A stretch of DNA of 11,947 bases from JAULZV01 sp032117135 (GTDB lineage: Bacteria; Patescibacteriota; Minisyncoccia; Phycocordibacterales; JAACPR01). Shown here piece by piece: positions 6,614 through 11,947 of the stretch. Position numbers and translations under genes: made by a program. Within the stretch, counting starts at the first letter, position 1. Each line of letters opens with the position of its first letter. The notes beneath the pieces were generated by a model, which worked only from the letters and a program-made list of their open reading frames with translations, was not told the DNA's origin and ran no database searches. The stretch spans positions 1 to 11,947 of the forward strand of contig JAULZV010000037.1 of the NCBI GenBank assembly GCA_032117135.1, given 5' to 3'.

Positions 6614-6859
6614 ATGTCATTAATAATATACACAAAAGAAGGATGCCCATGGTGTGATGGTGCCAGAGAGTTTTTACAAAGTGCTGGTGTTGCATACGAA
6701 GAAAGAGAAGTTCGGTCTCATCCAGATTTTATGCAAGAAATGGAGGCGAAGTCAGGTCAGACAAAAGCTCCAACTATTGATCTTGATGGTGAAATTCTTG
6801 CAGATACTGATGCTCCTGCGATCGAAGCTTTTTTGAAGGAAAGAAAGATTTTATCATAA
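6614..6859 (+). CDS. Glutaredoxin-like thiol-disulfide oxidoreductase
   Basis: This 81-residue protein has the thioredoxin fold of small glutaredoxins: strand SLIIYTK (2-8), active site CPWC (Cys11, Cys14) at the start of helix 1, a cis-Pro segment KAPTIDLDG (55-63) and the terminal ADTDAPAIEAFL (67-78), which stands where glutaredoxins hold the glutathione-binding Asp. The usual TVP is KAP. It should reduce disulfides or mixed disulfides in the cytosol; the electron donor is not known. The frame is open back to an ATG at 6587, but the family normally begins 5-6 residues before the active-site strand, and the extended -10 box ends 7 nt before 6614, so the shorter form is chosen. Three bases separate its stop from the photolyase ATG, so the two are probably cotranscribed. 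Confidence 0.85.
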   Translation: MSLIIYTKEGCPWCDGAREFLQSAGVAYEEREVRSHPDFMQEMEAKSGQTKAPTIDLDGEILADTDAPAIEAFLKERKILS

Positions 6860-6862
6860 CGC

Positions 6863-8224
6863 ATGGCTGTTGATCCTCGCAGAATCAAAAAACAAAATGC
6901 TCATGAATATATTTCAGGGCCTGTTTTGTATTGGATGAATCGAGATATGCGACTATCTGATAATTGGGCACTGTTGCATGCTCAAGAACAAGCTCATTAT
7001 CTTAAGACCGAGCTTGTCATTTGTTATAACCTCGACCCACAATTTCTAGGAGGTACTTTAAGGCAATTAGATTTTAAAATTGGTGCACTCAAACAACTCG
7101 TCGAGCGTGCTCACACTCTTAATATTCCTTTGTATGTTGTAGTGGGAAATGATATCTCATGCGTTGTTGATTTTATGAGTACTCGTGGAATTGGTATGGT
7201 CGTCACTGATTTTTCACCTCTTCGAATTGCTCAGCAATGGTTGATGGATCTTGTGGCTCAATCCACTGTGCCGGTGACAGTTGTAGATACACACAATATT
7301 GTGCCGATATGGGAAGCAAGTGCCAAAAAAGAATTTGCAGCCTATACTCTTCGCCCTAAGATTAATCGCCAACTCAAAGAATTTCTTGTTCCTTTCCCTA
7401 AGCTGAAAAAGCAAGATGATCGTACTATACCATTTCAAGTACAGGATCTAGACCTTGTACAGAAAGAAGTACAAACCAATAGGGCAGTTCTGCCTGTTAC
7501 GTGGTGTACTCCTGGAGAAGTATCGGCACACAAAGTCCTCAAACATTTTCTTGTGAATCTTATTAACGAATATGATCAAAAAAGAAACGACCCGGTACAT
7601 GATGTGCAATCTCAGCTTTCGCCGTATCTCCATTATGGAATGATAAGTGCACAGCGTGTTGCACTTGAGGTACAAAAAAGTGACGCGCACCGAGCTTCGG
7701 TCGAAGCGTTTCTCGAAGAATTAATTATTCGTAAAGAACTAGCTGACAATTTTTGTTATTATGAAAAAAACTACGACAACCCAAAAGGATTCCATCAATA
7801 TTTTGTAGAAGAACATGAGCGAATCAAAAACATCAAGCGTGATTTTGTATATTCGCTGGAAGAGTTTGAACACGCAAAAACACACGATGAATTATGGAAT
7901 GCCTGTCAAATGCAAATGCGTAGCACTGGCAAGATGCACGGGTATTTGCGAATGTATTGGGCAAAGATGATCTTTGCTTGGAGTAAGAATGTTGACGAAG
8001 CAATGCGAATTGCTATCTATCTCAATGATACCTATTTGCTTGATGGGCGAGATCCAAATGGATACACTGGTATTGCATGGTGTATTGGGGGAGTTCATGA
8101 CAGACCTTGGTTTCCAAGTAATCTTGTATTCGGTAAGTTGCGCTATATGTCTCGCAACGGCATGAACAAAAAGTTCGAAGTCAAAGAGTATATTTCAAAA
8201 TGGCTCAATAGTAGTTTATTTTAA
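6863..8224 (+). CDS. phr: Class II CPD photolyase (deoxyribodipyrimidine photo-lyase)
   Basis: This 453-residue flavoprotein should split UV-made cyclobutane pyrimidine dimers using blue light. It is the class II type: the N-terminal antenna domain opens with VLYWMNRDMRLSDNWALL (21-38), where class II proteins have YWMxRDxRxxDNWAL. LSPYLHYGMIS (252-262) begins the helical FAD domain. TGKMHGYLRMYWAK (355-368) and YLNDTYLLDGRDPNGYTG (386-403), followed by IAWCIGGVHDRPW (404-416) and FGKLRYMS (423-430), are near-perfect class II signatures; Trp366, Trp373 and Trp406 are candidate electron-transfer residues. Length equals the family norm and no frameshift is seen. There is no Shine-Dalgarno; the ATG lies 3 nt after the glutaredoxin stop. 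Possession of a photolyase suggests a cell or host exposed to light (inference). Confidence 0.96.
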   Translation: MAVDPRRIKKQNAHEYISGPVLYWMNRDMRLSDNWALLHAQEQAHYLKTELVICYNLDPQFLGGTLRQLDFKIGALKQLVERAHTLNIPLYVVVGNDISCVVDFMSTRGIGMVVTDFSPLRIAQQWLMDLVAQSTVPVTVVDTHNIVPIWEASAKKEFAAYTLRPKINRQLKEFLVPFPKLKKQDDRTIPFQVQDLDLVQKEVQTNRAVLPVTWCTPGEVSAHKVLKHFLVNLINEYDQKRNDPVHDVQSQLSPYLHYGMISAQRVALEVQKSDAHRASVEAFLEELIIRKELADNFCYYEKNYDNPKGFHQYFVEEHERIKNIKRDFVYSLEEFEHAKTHDELWNACQMQMRSTGKMHGYLRMYWAKMIFAWSKNVDEAMRIAIYLNDTYLLDGRDPNGYTGIAWCIGGVHDRPWFPSNLVFGKLRYMSRNGMNKKFEVKEYISKWLNSSLF

Positions 8225-8285
8225 ATTGTAAATAATTTATTTTTAAATATAGCGAAGTATTACTGTGTTGTTAAGGGTACAGAAT

Positions 8286-9443
8286 TTATTTAGTATCTGT
8301 GATTGCAAGCGAATATCTAATCCCATATAAGACGATTCCTCCAAGAACAAGAAACAACATATTGAAATTAATGATTGTAAGAAATAGTGTTCCCGAGACT
8401 GTTCCAAAAATATATGCAACCGGTCTTGAAATTCGAAATAGACTCATGATATTAAGATCTCCGCTATCGATCCGTTTAAAGAGATGTGTTTCGGTCATAA
8501 TTTCGACCATACTTGCGCCGACACGAGTCATAAATAGAACAGCGATCCAAACTGATATATTTGAACTATCCAAAAAACTAATGAGGGAGGTAAAAATAGC
8601 CATCACAATAAATCCGATCGTAAGCATTTCTTTTTCGCCATACTTAAGGTCAGCGTATTTACCAGCTGTCCCTTGTATAAGGACAAAAGGTACGAGCGAG
8701 ATAGAAAGAATAAGAGTAATTTCGGAAAGAGAAAATTTCATGTAGTCGTATAGATAGAGTGGGAGATAAATAATCATCCAACCATAAAAGAACTTGAGTA
8801 CAAAGTCAGACATAACAGTCGAATAGACATCTATGTTTTTTCGAATACGTGAAAATGCAGTTATAATCCGAACTTTGTCATACGGTGCATCTTCGAATTT
8901 TGAAAATAGTTCGCTTGCCATAAAAATAATAGGGAAGAGTAAGATGAGAATAAAAATATAGACTTGTTTAAAATCATCATTACTTAAGATAATACTTGAA
9001 AGAAAGGGTCCAATGATAAATGCGATGTTGATTGCGGTAAGATACCATCCTCGTATCTTGCCTGTCTGATCGTTGGTGGTATGTTTTTCCAGAAAAATAT
9101 CTAAATTAAGAAAGAGTGCAGAATGCATAACAAAGAGAATGACAAATGAAATGATCGCTGGAACTGCTGAGTTGGTAAGTATAAGAAGAAAAAGAGCAAG
9201 TACTTCGATAACCAGACAAGTCAAAAATACTTTGTAATTACCAAATCTTTTGAGTTGTGGACGAAGACTTAGTATAATCAAGACGGTCATAATCGAAGCG
9301 ATACTATATATCACACTTACGTATTGGATAGGAAGATATTGTGCAAGAAAGTTTGAATTAATATAAATTGCTGGAGTAATATGGAGTGTAAAAAGAAATA
9401 TAAAAGCATAAAAGAGCCATGTCGTTTTTTTGTTTTCAAACAT
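8286..9443 (-). CDS. MFS-type transporter
   Basis: This 385-residue integral membrane protein has about twelve hydrophobic helices in two groups of six, with the long charged stretch SKFEDAPYDKVRIITAFSRI (181-200) as the central loop. GKYADLKYGEKEML (260-274 region) matches motif A of the major facilitator superfamily (GxxxDxxGxK) after helix 8. GKIRGWYLTAINIAFIIGPF (128-147) is the helix 4-5 region common in MFS exporters. Substrate is unknown. The frame is open to an ATG at 9494, but 17 added residues (polar, with Cys) precede the natural start MFENKKTTWLF, and a perfect TATAAT lies 7 nt before the ATG at 9443, inside that extension. The 9494 start would also abut the T-run of a terminator. 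The gene is convergent with the photolyase; the 61-bp gap between holds only a weak AT-only hairpin. Confidence 0.88.
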   Translation of the reverse strand: MFENKKTTWLFYAFIFLFTLHITPAIYINSNFLAQYLPIQYVSVIYSIASIMTVLIILSLRPQLKRFGNYKVFLTCLVIEVLALFLLILTNSAVPAIISFVILFVMHSALFLNLDIFLEKHTTNDQTGKIRGWYLTAINIAFIIGPFLSSIILSNDDFKQVYIFILILLFPIIFMASELFSKFEDAPYDKVRIITAFSRIRKNIDVYSTVMSDFVLKFFYGWMIIYLPLYLYDYMKFSLSEITLILSISLVPFVLIQGTAGKYADLKYGEKEMLTIGFIVMAIFTSLISFLDSSNISVWIAVLFMTRVGASMVEIMTETHLFKRIDSGDLNIMSLFRISRPVAYIFGTVSGTLFLTIINFNMLFLVLGGIVLYGIRYSLAITDTK

Positions 9444-9450
9444 TGACTGT

Positions 9451-9456
9451 ATTATA
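9451..9456 (-). promoter_or_regulatory. -10 box of the MFS transporter, leaderless geometry
   Basis: A perfect TATAAT on the minus strand, preceded by TG without the usual spacer base, ends 7 nt before the ATG at 9443. The -35 region is weak (CGGTCA at 18-nt spacing, 3 of 6). Confidence 0.65.
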
Positions 9457-9497
9457 CACTGCTTGCGAGCTATCTGACCGGAATCGTTATCCACATT

Positions 9498-9535
9498 AAA
9501 AAAGTCTCGCAGTCCGGATGGAACGGCTGCGAGAC
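9498..9535 (-). terminator. Intrinsic terminator of the small membrane-protein gene
   Basis: GTCTCGCAG and CTGCGAGAC (9504-9512 and 9527-9535) form a 9-bp GC-rich stem, extendable by two pairs, with a loop of 14 or fewer bases. Read on the minus strand it is followed at once by six T (9503-9498). It lies 16 nt after the stop of the 9552-9716 gene, so it belongs to that gene. Confidence 0.85.
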
Positions 9536-9551
9536 CGGTGAGAGAGCTGCG

Positions 9552-9716
9552 TCATTGATTTTTGAGGACTCCTCTCTGTTTTTCGCGGGTGAAGATGTAG
9601 GGCAGTAAGCCGACTACGAAAGTGCACAACCCAAGTAGGGCGAGCAAAATCACGATGATGTGGGTAATAAGCGTAAAGAACGCTTCTGGCGGTGTGGTTG
9701 CAAGGATTGTGTTCAT
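9552..9716 (-). CDS. Small single-helix membrane protein of unknown function
   Basis: I do not recognise this 54-residue protein. It has a short polar N-terminus (MNTILATTPPE), one membrane helix at about 14-40 (FTLITHIIVILLALLGLC and following), and a basic tail (TREKQRGVLKNQ at 43-54), predicting a C-terminus inside the cell. The start at 9716 is fixed by a perfect AGGAGG 6 nt upstream; the frame stays open to 9857 but that extension would cover the ribosome site. It ends with TGA and is followed by a strong terminator, so it is a complete single-gene unit. The gene and its flanks (about 9490-9720) are visibly richer in G and C than neighbours, and the use of a Shine-Dalgarno is unlike most genes here; both could mean recent transfer or a highly expressed small protein. 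Confidence 0.65.
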   Translation of the reverse strand: MNTILATTPPEAFFTLITHIIVILLALLGLCTFVVGLLPYIFTREKQRGVLKNQ

Positions 9717-9722
9717 GGGGTT

Positions 9723-9728
9723 CCTCCT
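9723..9728 (-). promoter_or_regulatory. Strong Shine-Dalgarno of the small membrane-protein gene
   Basis: AGGAGG on the minus strand sits 6 nt before the ATG at 9716. It is the only full-length Shine-Dalgarno at a chosen start in the window and decides this start. Confidence 0.8.
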
Positions 9729-9792
9729 AATTTGTAGCATATCACACCTCATCAAAAAATAAAAAAATAAGCATGTACAACTCAGTATCATG

Positions 9793-9803
9793 TATAGTAC
9801 TAT
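9793..9803 (+). promoter_or_regulatory. Candidate -10 region of the kinase-map-ndk operon
   Basis: Two overlapping candidates: TATAGT (9793-9798, 5 of 6, preceded by TG) ends 12 nt before the ATG at 9811, and TACTAT (9798-9803, 4 of 6) ends 7 nt before it. The second has TGTACA at 18-nt spacing upstream (9774-9779, 4 of 6). Either gives a leader of 0-6 nt. Confidence 0.4.
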
Positions 9804-9810
9804 TACAGTA

Positions 9811-10401
9811 ATGCAAGAATACACAATTATATTTATAGGCAAATCAGGTGCAGGCAAAGGAACTCAAATTAAGAGCTTGTTTGAGCATCTCAAACAAAAC
9901 GGTGAAGAATCAGTGACGTATCTTGAAGCTGGTCAGACACTTCGTGATTTTATTGCGTCAGATACATATACAAGCAAATTAGCCTTATCCAATAATACAT
10001 CAGGCAAACTACAGCCTGCGTTTTTGGCAGTATGGGCATGGGTGAATCGAATGATTACTTCATATACTGGTCAAAAAATAGTCTGTGTAGATGGAGCGCC
10101 TCGCAAACTTAATGAGGCGTATATTCTCGACGAAATGTTTGATTTTTATAATCGAAAAAATAGGGTGGTTGTATATATAAATGTAAGTGATACATGGGCC
10201 AAGGAACGACTTAAGGGACGTGCTCGTGGAGACGATACTAATGAAGCTAGTGTCGAAACTCGTCTTAAGTGGTTTGCAGAGAACTCTCCAGAAATTTTGG
10301 CATACTTTGAAAAAACACAAAAATATAAAATTATCACTATTCAAGGAGAACAATCCGTTGAAATGGTGCAAGCAGATATTAATAATGCACTCGGACTATG
10401 A
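9811..10401 (+). CDS. Adenylate-kinase-family nucleoside monophosphate kinase, short-LID type
   Basis: This 196-residue enzyme should move a phosphate from ATP to a nucleoside monophosphate, most likely AMP. P-loop GKSGAGKGTQ at 10-19; the NMP-binding part has EAGQTLRDFI (39-48) in place of the usual TGDMLR, and SGKLQP (64-69); DGAPRKLNEA (94-103) matches the DGFPR motif; LKGRARGDD (134-142) and SVETRL (147-152) hold the LID arginines. The LID is only a few residues long, without the zinc-binding cysteines of long-LID adenylate kinases. ATG at 9811 is preferred to 9790 because the family begins just before the P-loop strand and the -10 candidates lie upstream of it. The stop overlaps the next start as ATGA (10398-10401). 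The adjacency to map recalls the conserved adk-map order, supporting an adenylate kinase role; UMP/CMP kinase is an alternative. Confidence 0.82.
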   Translation: MQEYTIIFIGKSGAGKGTQIKSLFEHLKQNGEESVTYLEAGQTLRDFIASDTYTSKLALSNNTSGKLQPAFLAVWAWVNRMITSYTGQKIVCVDGAPRKLNEAYILDEMFDFYNRKNRVVVYINVSDTWAKERLKGRARGDDTNEASVETRLKWFAENSPEILAYFEKTQKYKIITIQGEQSVEMVQADINNALGL

Positions 10402-11165
10402 TCAAATGTAAAACTCCAGAAGAAATTGAAATTATGCGTGAGGGAGGCAAAATTCTTGCACGAATCATGAGAGAATCCAAAAAATTCGCGATACCCGGAA
10501 CATCATCCAAAGATGTGGATGATTTTTTTCATGATGAGATTATTAAAGCGGGGTGTATTCCTGCTTTCCTTAATTACCGCCCATTTGGTGCTAAGCGACC
10601 CTTTCCGGCAAGTATTTGCGTGTGTATCAATCATGAGATTGTACACGGTATTCCAAACGAAAACCCTAAGATTTTTGCAGAGGGAGATATCGTAACGTTT
10701 GATGCAGGACTTATCTATCAAGGTATGTTTTTGGATCATGCGTGGACATTTCCTGTTGGGACTATTTCCAAAGAAGCAAAAACTCTTTTGCAAGCCACTG
10801 AAGAAGCATTGTATGCAGGGATCAAGCAGGCCAAGATAGGACGACAAATTGGGGACATCTCGCATGTCATCGAAAACCGTGCCTACGATGACGACTTGTT
10901 TGTTGTAGATGGTTTGTCAGGTCATGGTGTTGGCTTCGCAATCCACGAAGATCCATATGTGCCCAATATCGGTGATCCTCGCACCGGTGAACGAATCGAA
11001 GAGGGATTAGTTATTGCAATCGAACCCATGTTTGCACTTGGAGGTACCGATATTATCTTAGACAAAGATGGACATACGTATTCAACTGCAGACGGAAGTT
11101 TATCTGCACAATTTGAGCATACTATTGCAGTCACAAAAAAGGGTCCAATTATCCTAACAAAATAA
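10398..11165 (+). CDS. map: Type I methionine aminopeptidase
   Basis: This 255-residue metalloenzyme should remove the initiator methionine from new proteins in the cytosol. All five metal ligands of the pita-bread fold are visible: Asp102 (TFDAG), Asp113 (FLDHAWTF), His176 (SGHGVGFAIHEDP), Glu209 (IAIEPMF) and Glu240 (QFEHT). His83 in VHGIPN and His183 in AIHEDP are the conserved substrate-contact histidines. The N-terminus MIKCKTPEEIEIMREGGKIL is standard, with no zinc-finger or SH3-binding extension, so it is the short type Ia form; length is as usual. Its ATG overlaps the kinase stop in ATGA and lacks a Shine-Dalgarno, so translation is likely coupled. It lies 2 nt before ndk. Confidence 0.96.
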   Translation: MIKCKTPEEIEIMREGGKILARIMRESKKFAIPGTSSKDVDDFFHDEIIKAGCIPAFLNYRPFGAKRPFPASICVCINHEIVHGIPNENPKIFAEGDIVTFDAGLIYQGMFLDHAWTFPVGTISKEAKTLLQATEEALYAGIKQAKIGRQIGDISHVIENRAYDDDLFVVDGLSGHGVGFAIHEDPYVPNIGDPRTGERIEEGLVIAIEPMFALGGTDIILDKDGHTYSTADGSLSAQFEHTIAVTKKGPIILTK

Positions 11166-11167
11166 AT

Positions 11168-11770
11168 ATGAAACATATCCAACAAAAAAGTCTCGTCATA
11201 CTTAAACCTGACGGAGTACAACGTGGACTCATTGGTGAAGTTATTAAACGCATTGAGCGTGTGGGCTTCAAATTAGTTGCAATGAAATTTATTAAACCTG
11301 ATCGAGATACGGTAGCCGAGCATTATACTAATGATCCACAATGGCTCGAAAAGACTGGTCATAAGTCACTTGCCGCACTCCAAAAAGCAGGAGCAGATAT
11401 TAGTGGTATGGACGCAATAACACATGGAGGCATTGTATTGCATAAGTTACAAAATTACATGACTTCAGGTCCGGTGCTGATTATGGTGTGGCAAGGAGCC
11501 CACGTTGTTGATGTTATCCGCAAACTTGTTGGAGGTACTGAACCGAGGACGAGTGATGTCGGTACCATTCGAGGTGATTTTGTTCATGATTCATATGAGA
11601 TCTCTGAAATTCAAAATAGGAGCGTGCGCAATGTTGTTCATGCATCTGGCACAATCGAAGAAGCGCAAGCTGAGATTGCAATCTGGTTTTCTCCAGAAGA
11701 GATAATCGAATATCGACTTGTTGCCGAAGAAACACTCTATGACGTTAACGTTGATGGTATCGAAGAATAA
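11168..11770 (+). CDS. ndk: Nucleoside-diphosphate kinase with an internal insertion
   Basis: This 200-residue enzyme balances nucleoside triphosphate pools by ping-pong phosphate transfer through a histidine. LVILKPDGVQRGLIGEVIKR (9-28) is the universal start with Lys13. VGGTEP (121-126), GTIRGDF (132-138) and RNVVHASGT (154-162), with phosphohistidine His158, close the active site; the family's HxSD is HASG here. NDKs are usually about 140 residues: a stretch of some 40 extra residues (about 53-95, HYTNDPQWL to LHKLQNYM) lies where others go straight from the EHY helix into the MTSGPV strand. The C-terminus IWFSPEEIIEYRLVAEETLY (172-191) resembles the longer tail of eukaryotic NDKs, followed by an acidic tail. 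It is last in the operon; ATG lies 2 nt after the map stop, no Shine-Dalgarno, and a strong terminator follows. Confidence 0.95.
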   Translation: MKHIQQKSLVILKPDGVQRGLIGEVIKRIERVGFKLVAMKFIKPDRDTVAEHYTNDPQWLEKTGHKSLAALQKAGADISGMDAITHGGIVLHKLQNYMTSGPVLIMVWQGAHVVDVIRKLVGGTEPRTSDVGTIRGDFVHDSYEISEIQNRSVRNVVHASGTIEEAQAEIAIWFSPEEIIEYRLVAEETLYDVNVDGIEE

Positions 11771-11795
11771 TTTTTGATACATGTAGTTGTAATAC

Positions 11796-11829
11796 AAAAG
11801 CCCGCACACAAGTGTGCGGGCTTTTCTTA
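11796..11829 (+). terminator. Intrinsic terminator of the map-ndk operon
   Basis: AAAAGCCCGCACAC (11796-11809) pairs perfectly over 14 bp with GTGTGCGGGCTTTT (11812-11825), followed by CTTAA. The A-rich left arm means it could also stop transcription coming from the other side. It starts 26 nt after the ndk stop. Confidence 0.9.
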
Positions 11830-11835
11830 ATAGAA

Positions 11836-11890
11836 CCCCGCCCGGAGCATTCGTTAAGTCAGATGAGCTAAAATACTCTGGAGGGCGGGG
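11836..11890 (+). other. GC-rich stem-loop, possible structured leader
   Basis: CCCCGCCC (11836-11843) and GGGCGGGG (11883-11890) pair perfectly over 8 bp and enclose 39 nt. Inside, GGAG (11844-11847) can pair with CTCT (11876-11879), leaving GGA bulged. No T-run follows, so it is not a normal terminator. It ends 9 nt before a possible ATG at 11900, and its right arm holds TGGAGG (11879-11884), so it could hide a ribosome site or form a regulatory leader. The loop also contains a two-codon frame ATGAGCTAA (11864-11872). Orientation and function are not established. Confidence 0.4.
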
Positions 11891-11899
11891 GGACTCTAT

Positions 11900-11947
11900 A
11901 TGGCACTTTATATACCAAGCATGATAAGCTTTCCTCATGAAGATTCG
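11900..11947 (+). CDS. Possible start of a further gene (partial)
   Basis: From ATG at 11900 sixteen codons remain open to the window edge and read MALYIPSMISFPHEDS. The reading frame is too short to recognise a family. Support is its position: it follows the ndk terminator, lies on the same strand, and is preceded by the stem-loop and a G-run (11887-11892) 7 nt before the ATG. There is no -10 box at the 7-nt position seen in other first genes, so transcription would have to start upstream, with the stem-loop in the leader. Confidence 0.3.
   Translation, partial: MALYIPSMISFPHEDS

Noticed and set aside
8225..8285. AT-only hairpin (AAATA-ATT-TATTT) as terminator between photolyase and MFS genes
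   Set aside because: Stem is 5 bp of A-T only, expected by chance in such AT-rich sequence; too weak to call.
8299..8745. Plus-strand open frame of 148 codons
   Set aside because: It is antisense to the MFS transporter, with no motif and no start signals.
9444..9494. Upstream ATG at 9494 for the MFS transporter
   Set aside because: The 17 extra residues are polar, the promoter TATAAT would be inside them, and the start would touch the T-run of a terminator.
9717..9857. Longer 101-residue version of the small membrane protein
   Set aside because: It would cover the perfect AGGAGG and the candidate promoter of the opposite operon; the 54-residue form has the right ribosome site.
11591..11938. 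Minus-strand open frame of 115 codons across the ndk end and its terminator
   Set aside because: It runs antisense to ndk and through the terminator and stem-loop, with no family resemblance.
1..11947. CRISPR array, toxin-antitoxin pair, or known defence system
   Set aside because: No regularly spaced repeats were seen and no gene resembles cas, nuclease, toxin or antitoxin families.

Overview
The window looks like a piece of a small, AT-rich genome of the Candidate Phyla Radiation (Candidatus Patescibacteria). This is an inference from gene style: tight packing, one-base or 4-base gene overlaps, a sensorless histidine kinase, a nucleoside diphosphate kinase with a long insertion, and almost no Shine-Dalgarno sites. 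UGA serves as a stop codon (for example at 10399-10401 and 9552-9554), so the recoded lineages that read UGA as glycine are unlikely. No marker gene allows a finer placement.

Layout, left to right. Positions 1-119 hold what looks like the end of an IS3-type insertion sequence running off the left edge. Next on the minus strand come a SAM-dependent methyltransferase (163-786) and a tRNA-Gln(CUG) gene (896-966) with its own promoter and terminator. A plus-strand operon (1089-4193) follows: a short GH1 glycosidase, a ten-helix EamA-like transporter, and a membrane-anchored clan GH-A glycosidase, joined by a 1-nt gap and then a 1-nt overlap. Its tail overlaps, end to end, a minus-strand two-component pair (OmpR-type regulator 4907-5581, sensorless kinase 4176-4907). 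That pair diverges, across a 214-bp AT-rich spacer, from an MscS-like TM-helix membrane protein (5796-6491) closed by a good terminator. Then come a glutaredoxin-like protein and a class II CPD photolyase (6614-8224), a minus-strand MFS transporter (8286-9443), and a 54-residue one-helix membrane protein (9552-9716) in a GC-richer patch with a perfect Shine-Dalgarno and its own terminator. The last block (9811-11770, plus) is an operon of an adenylate-kinase-family enzyme, methionine aminopeptidase and nucleoside diphosphate kinase, ended by a 14-bp terminator hairpin. At the right edge a GC-rich stem-loop precedes the first 16 codons of a possible further gene. No gene-free stretch exceeds 300 bases.

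How the genes work together. The glycosidase operon suggests hydrolysis of a glycoside outside the membrane and inside the cell, with a small-molecule transporter between. The photolyase and the glutaredoxin-like protein form a likely light-damage and redox unit. The last operon joins nucleotide phosphate transfer with N-terminal methionine removal and keeps the widely conserved adk-map order. The most striking regulatory feature is that several first genes have a -10 box whose downstream edge lies 7-8 nt before the chosen ATG, which predicts leaderless mRNAs; only two genes have a visible Shine-Dalgarno.
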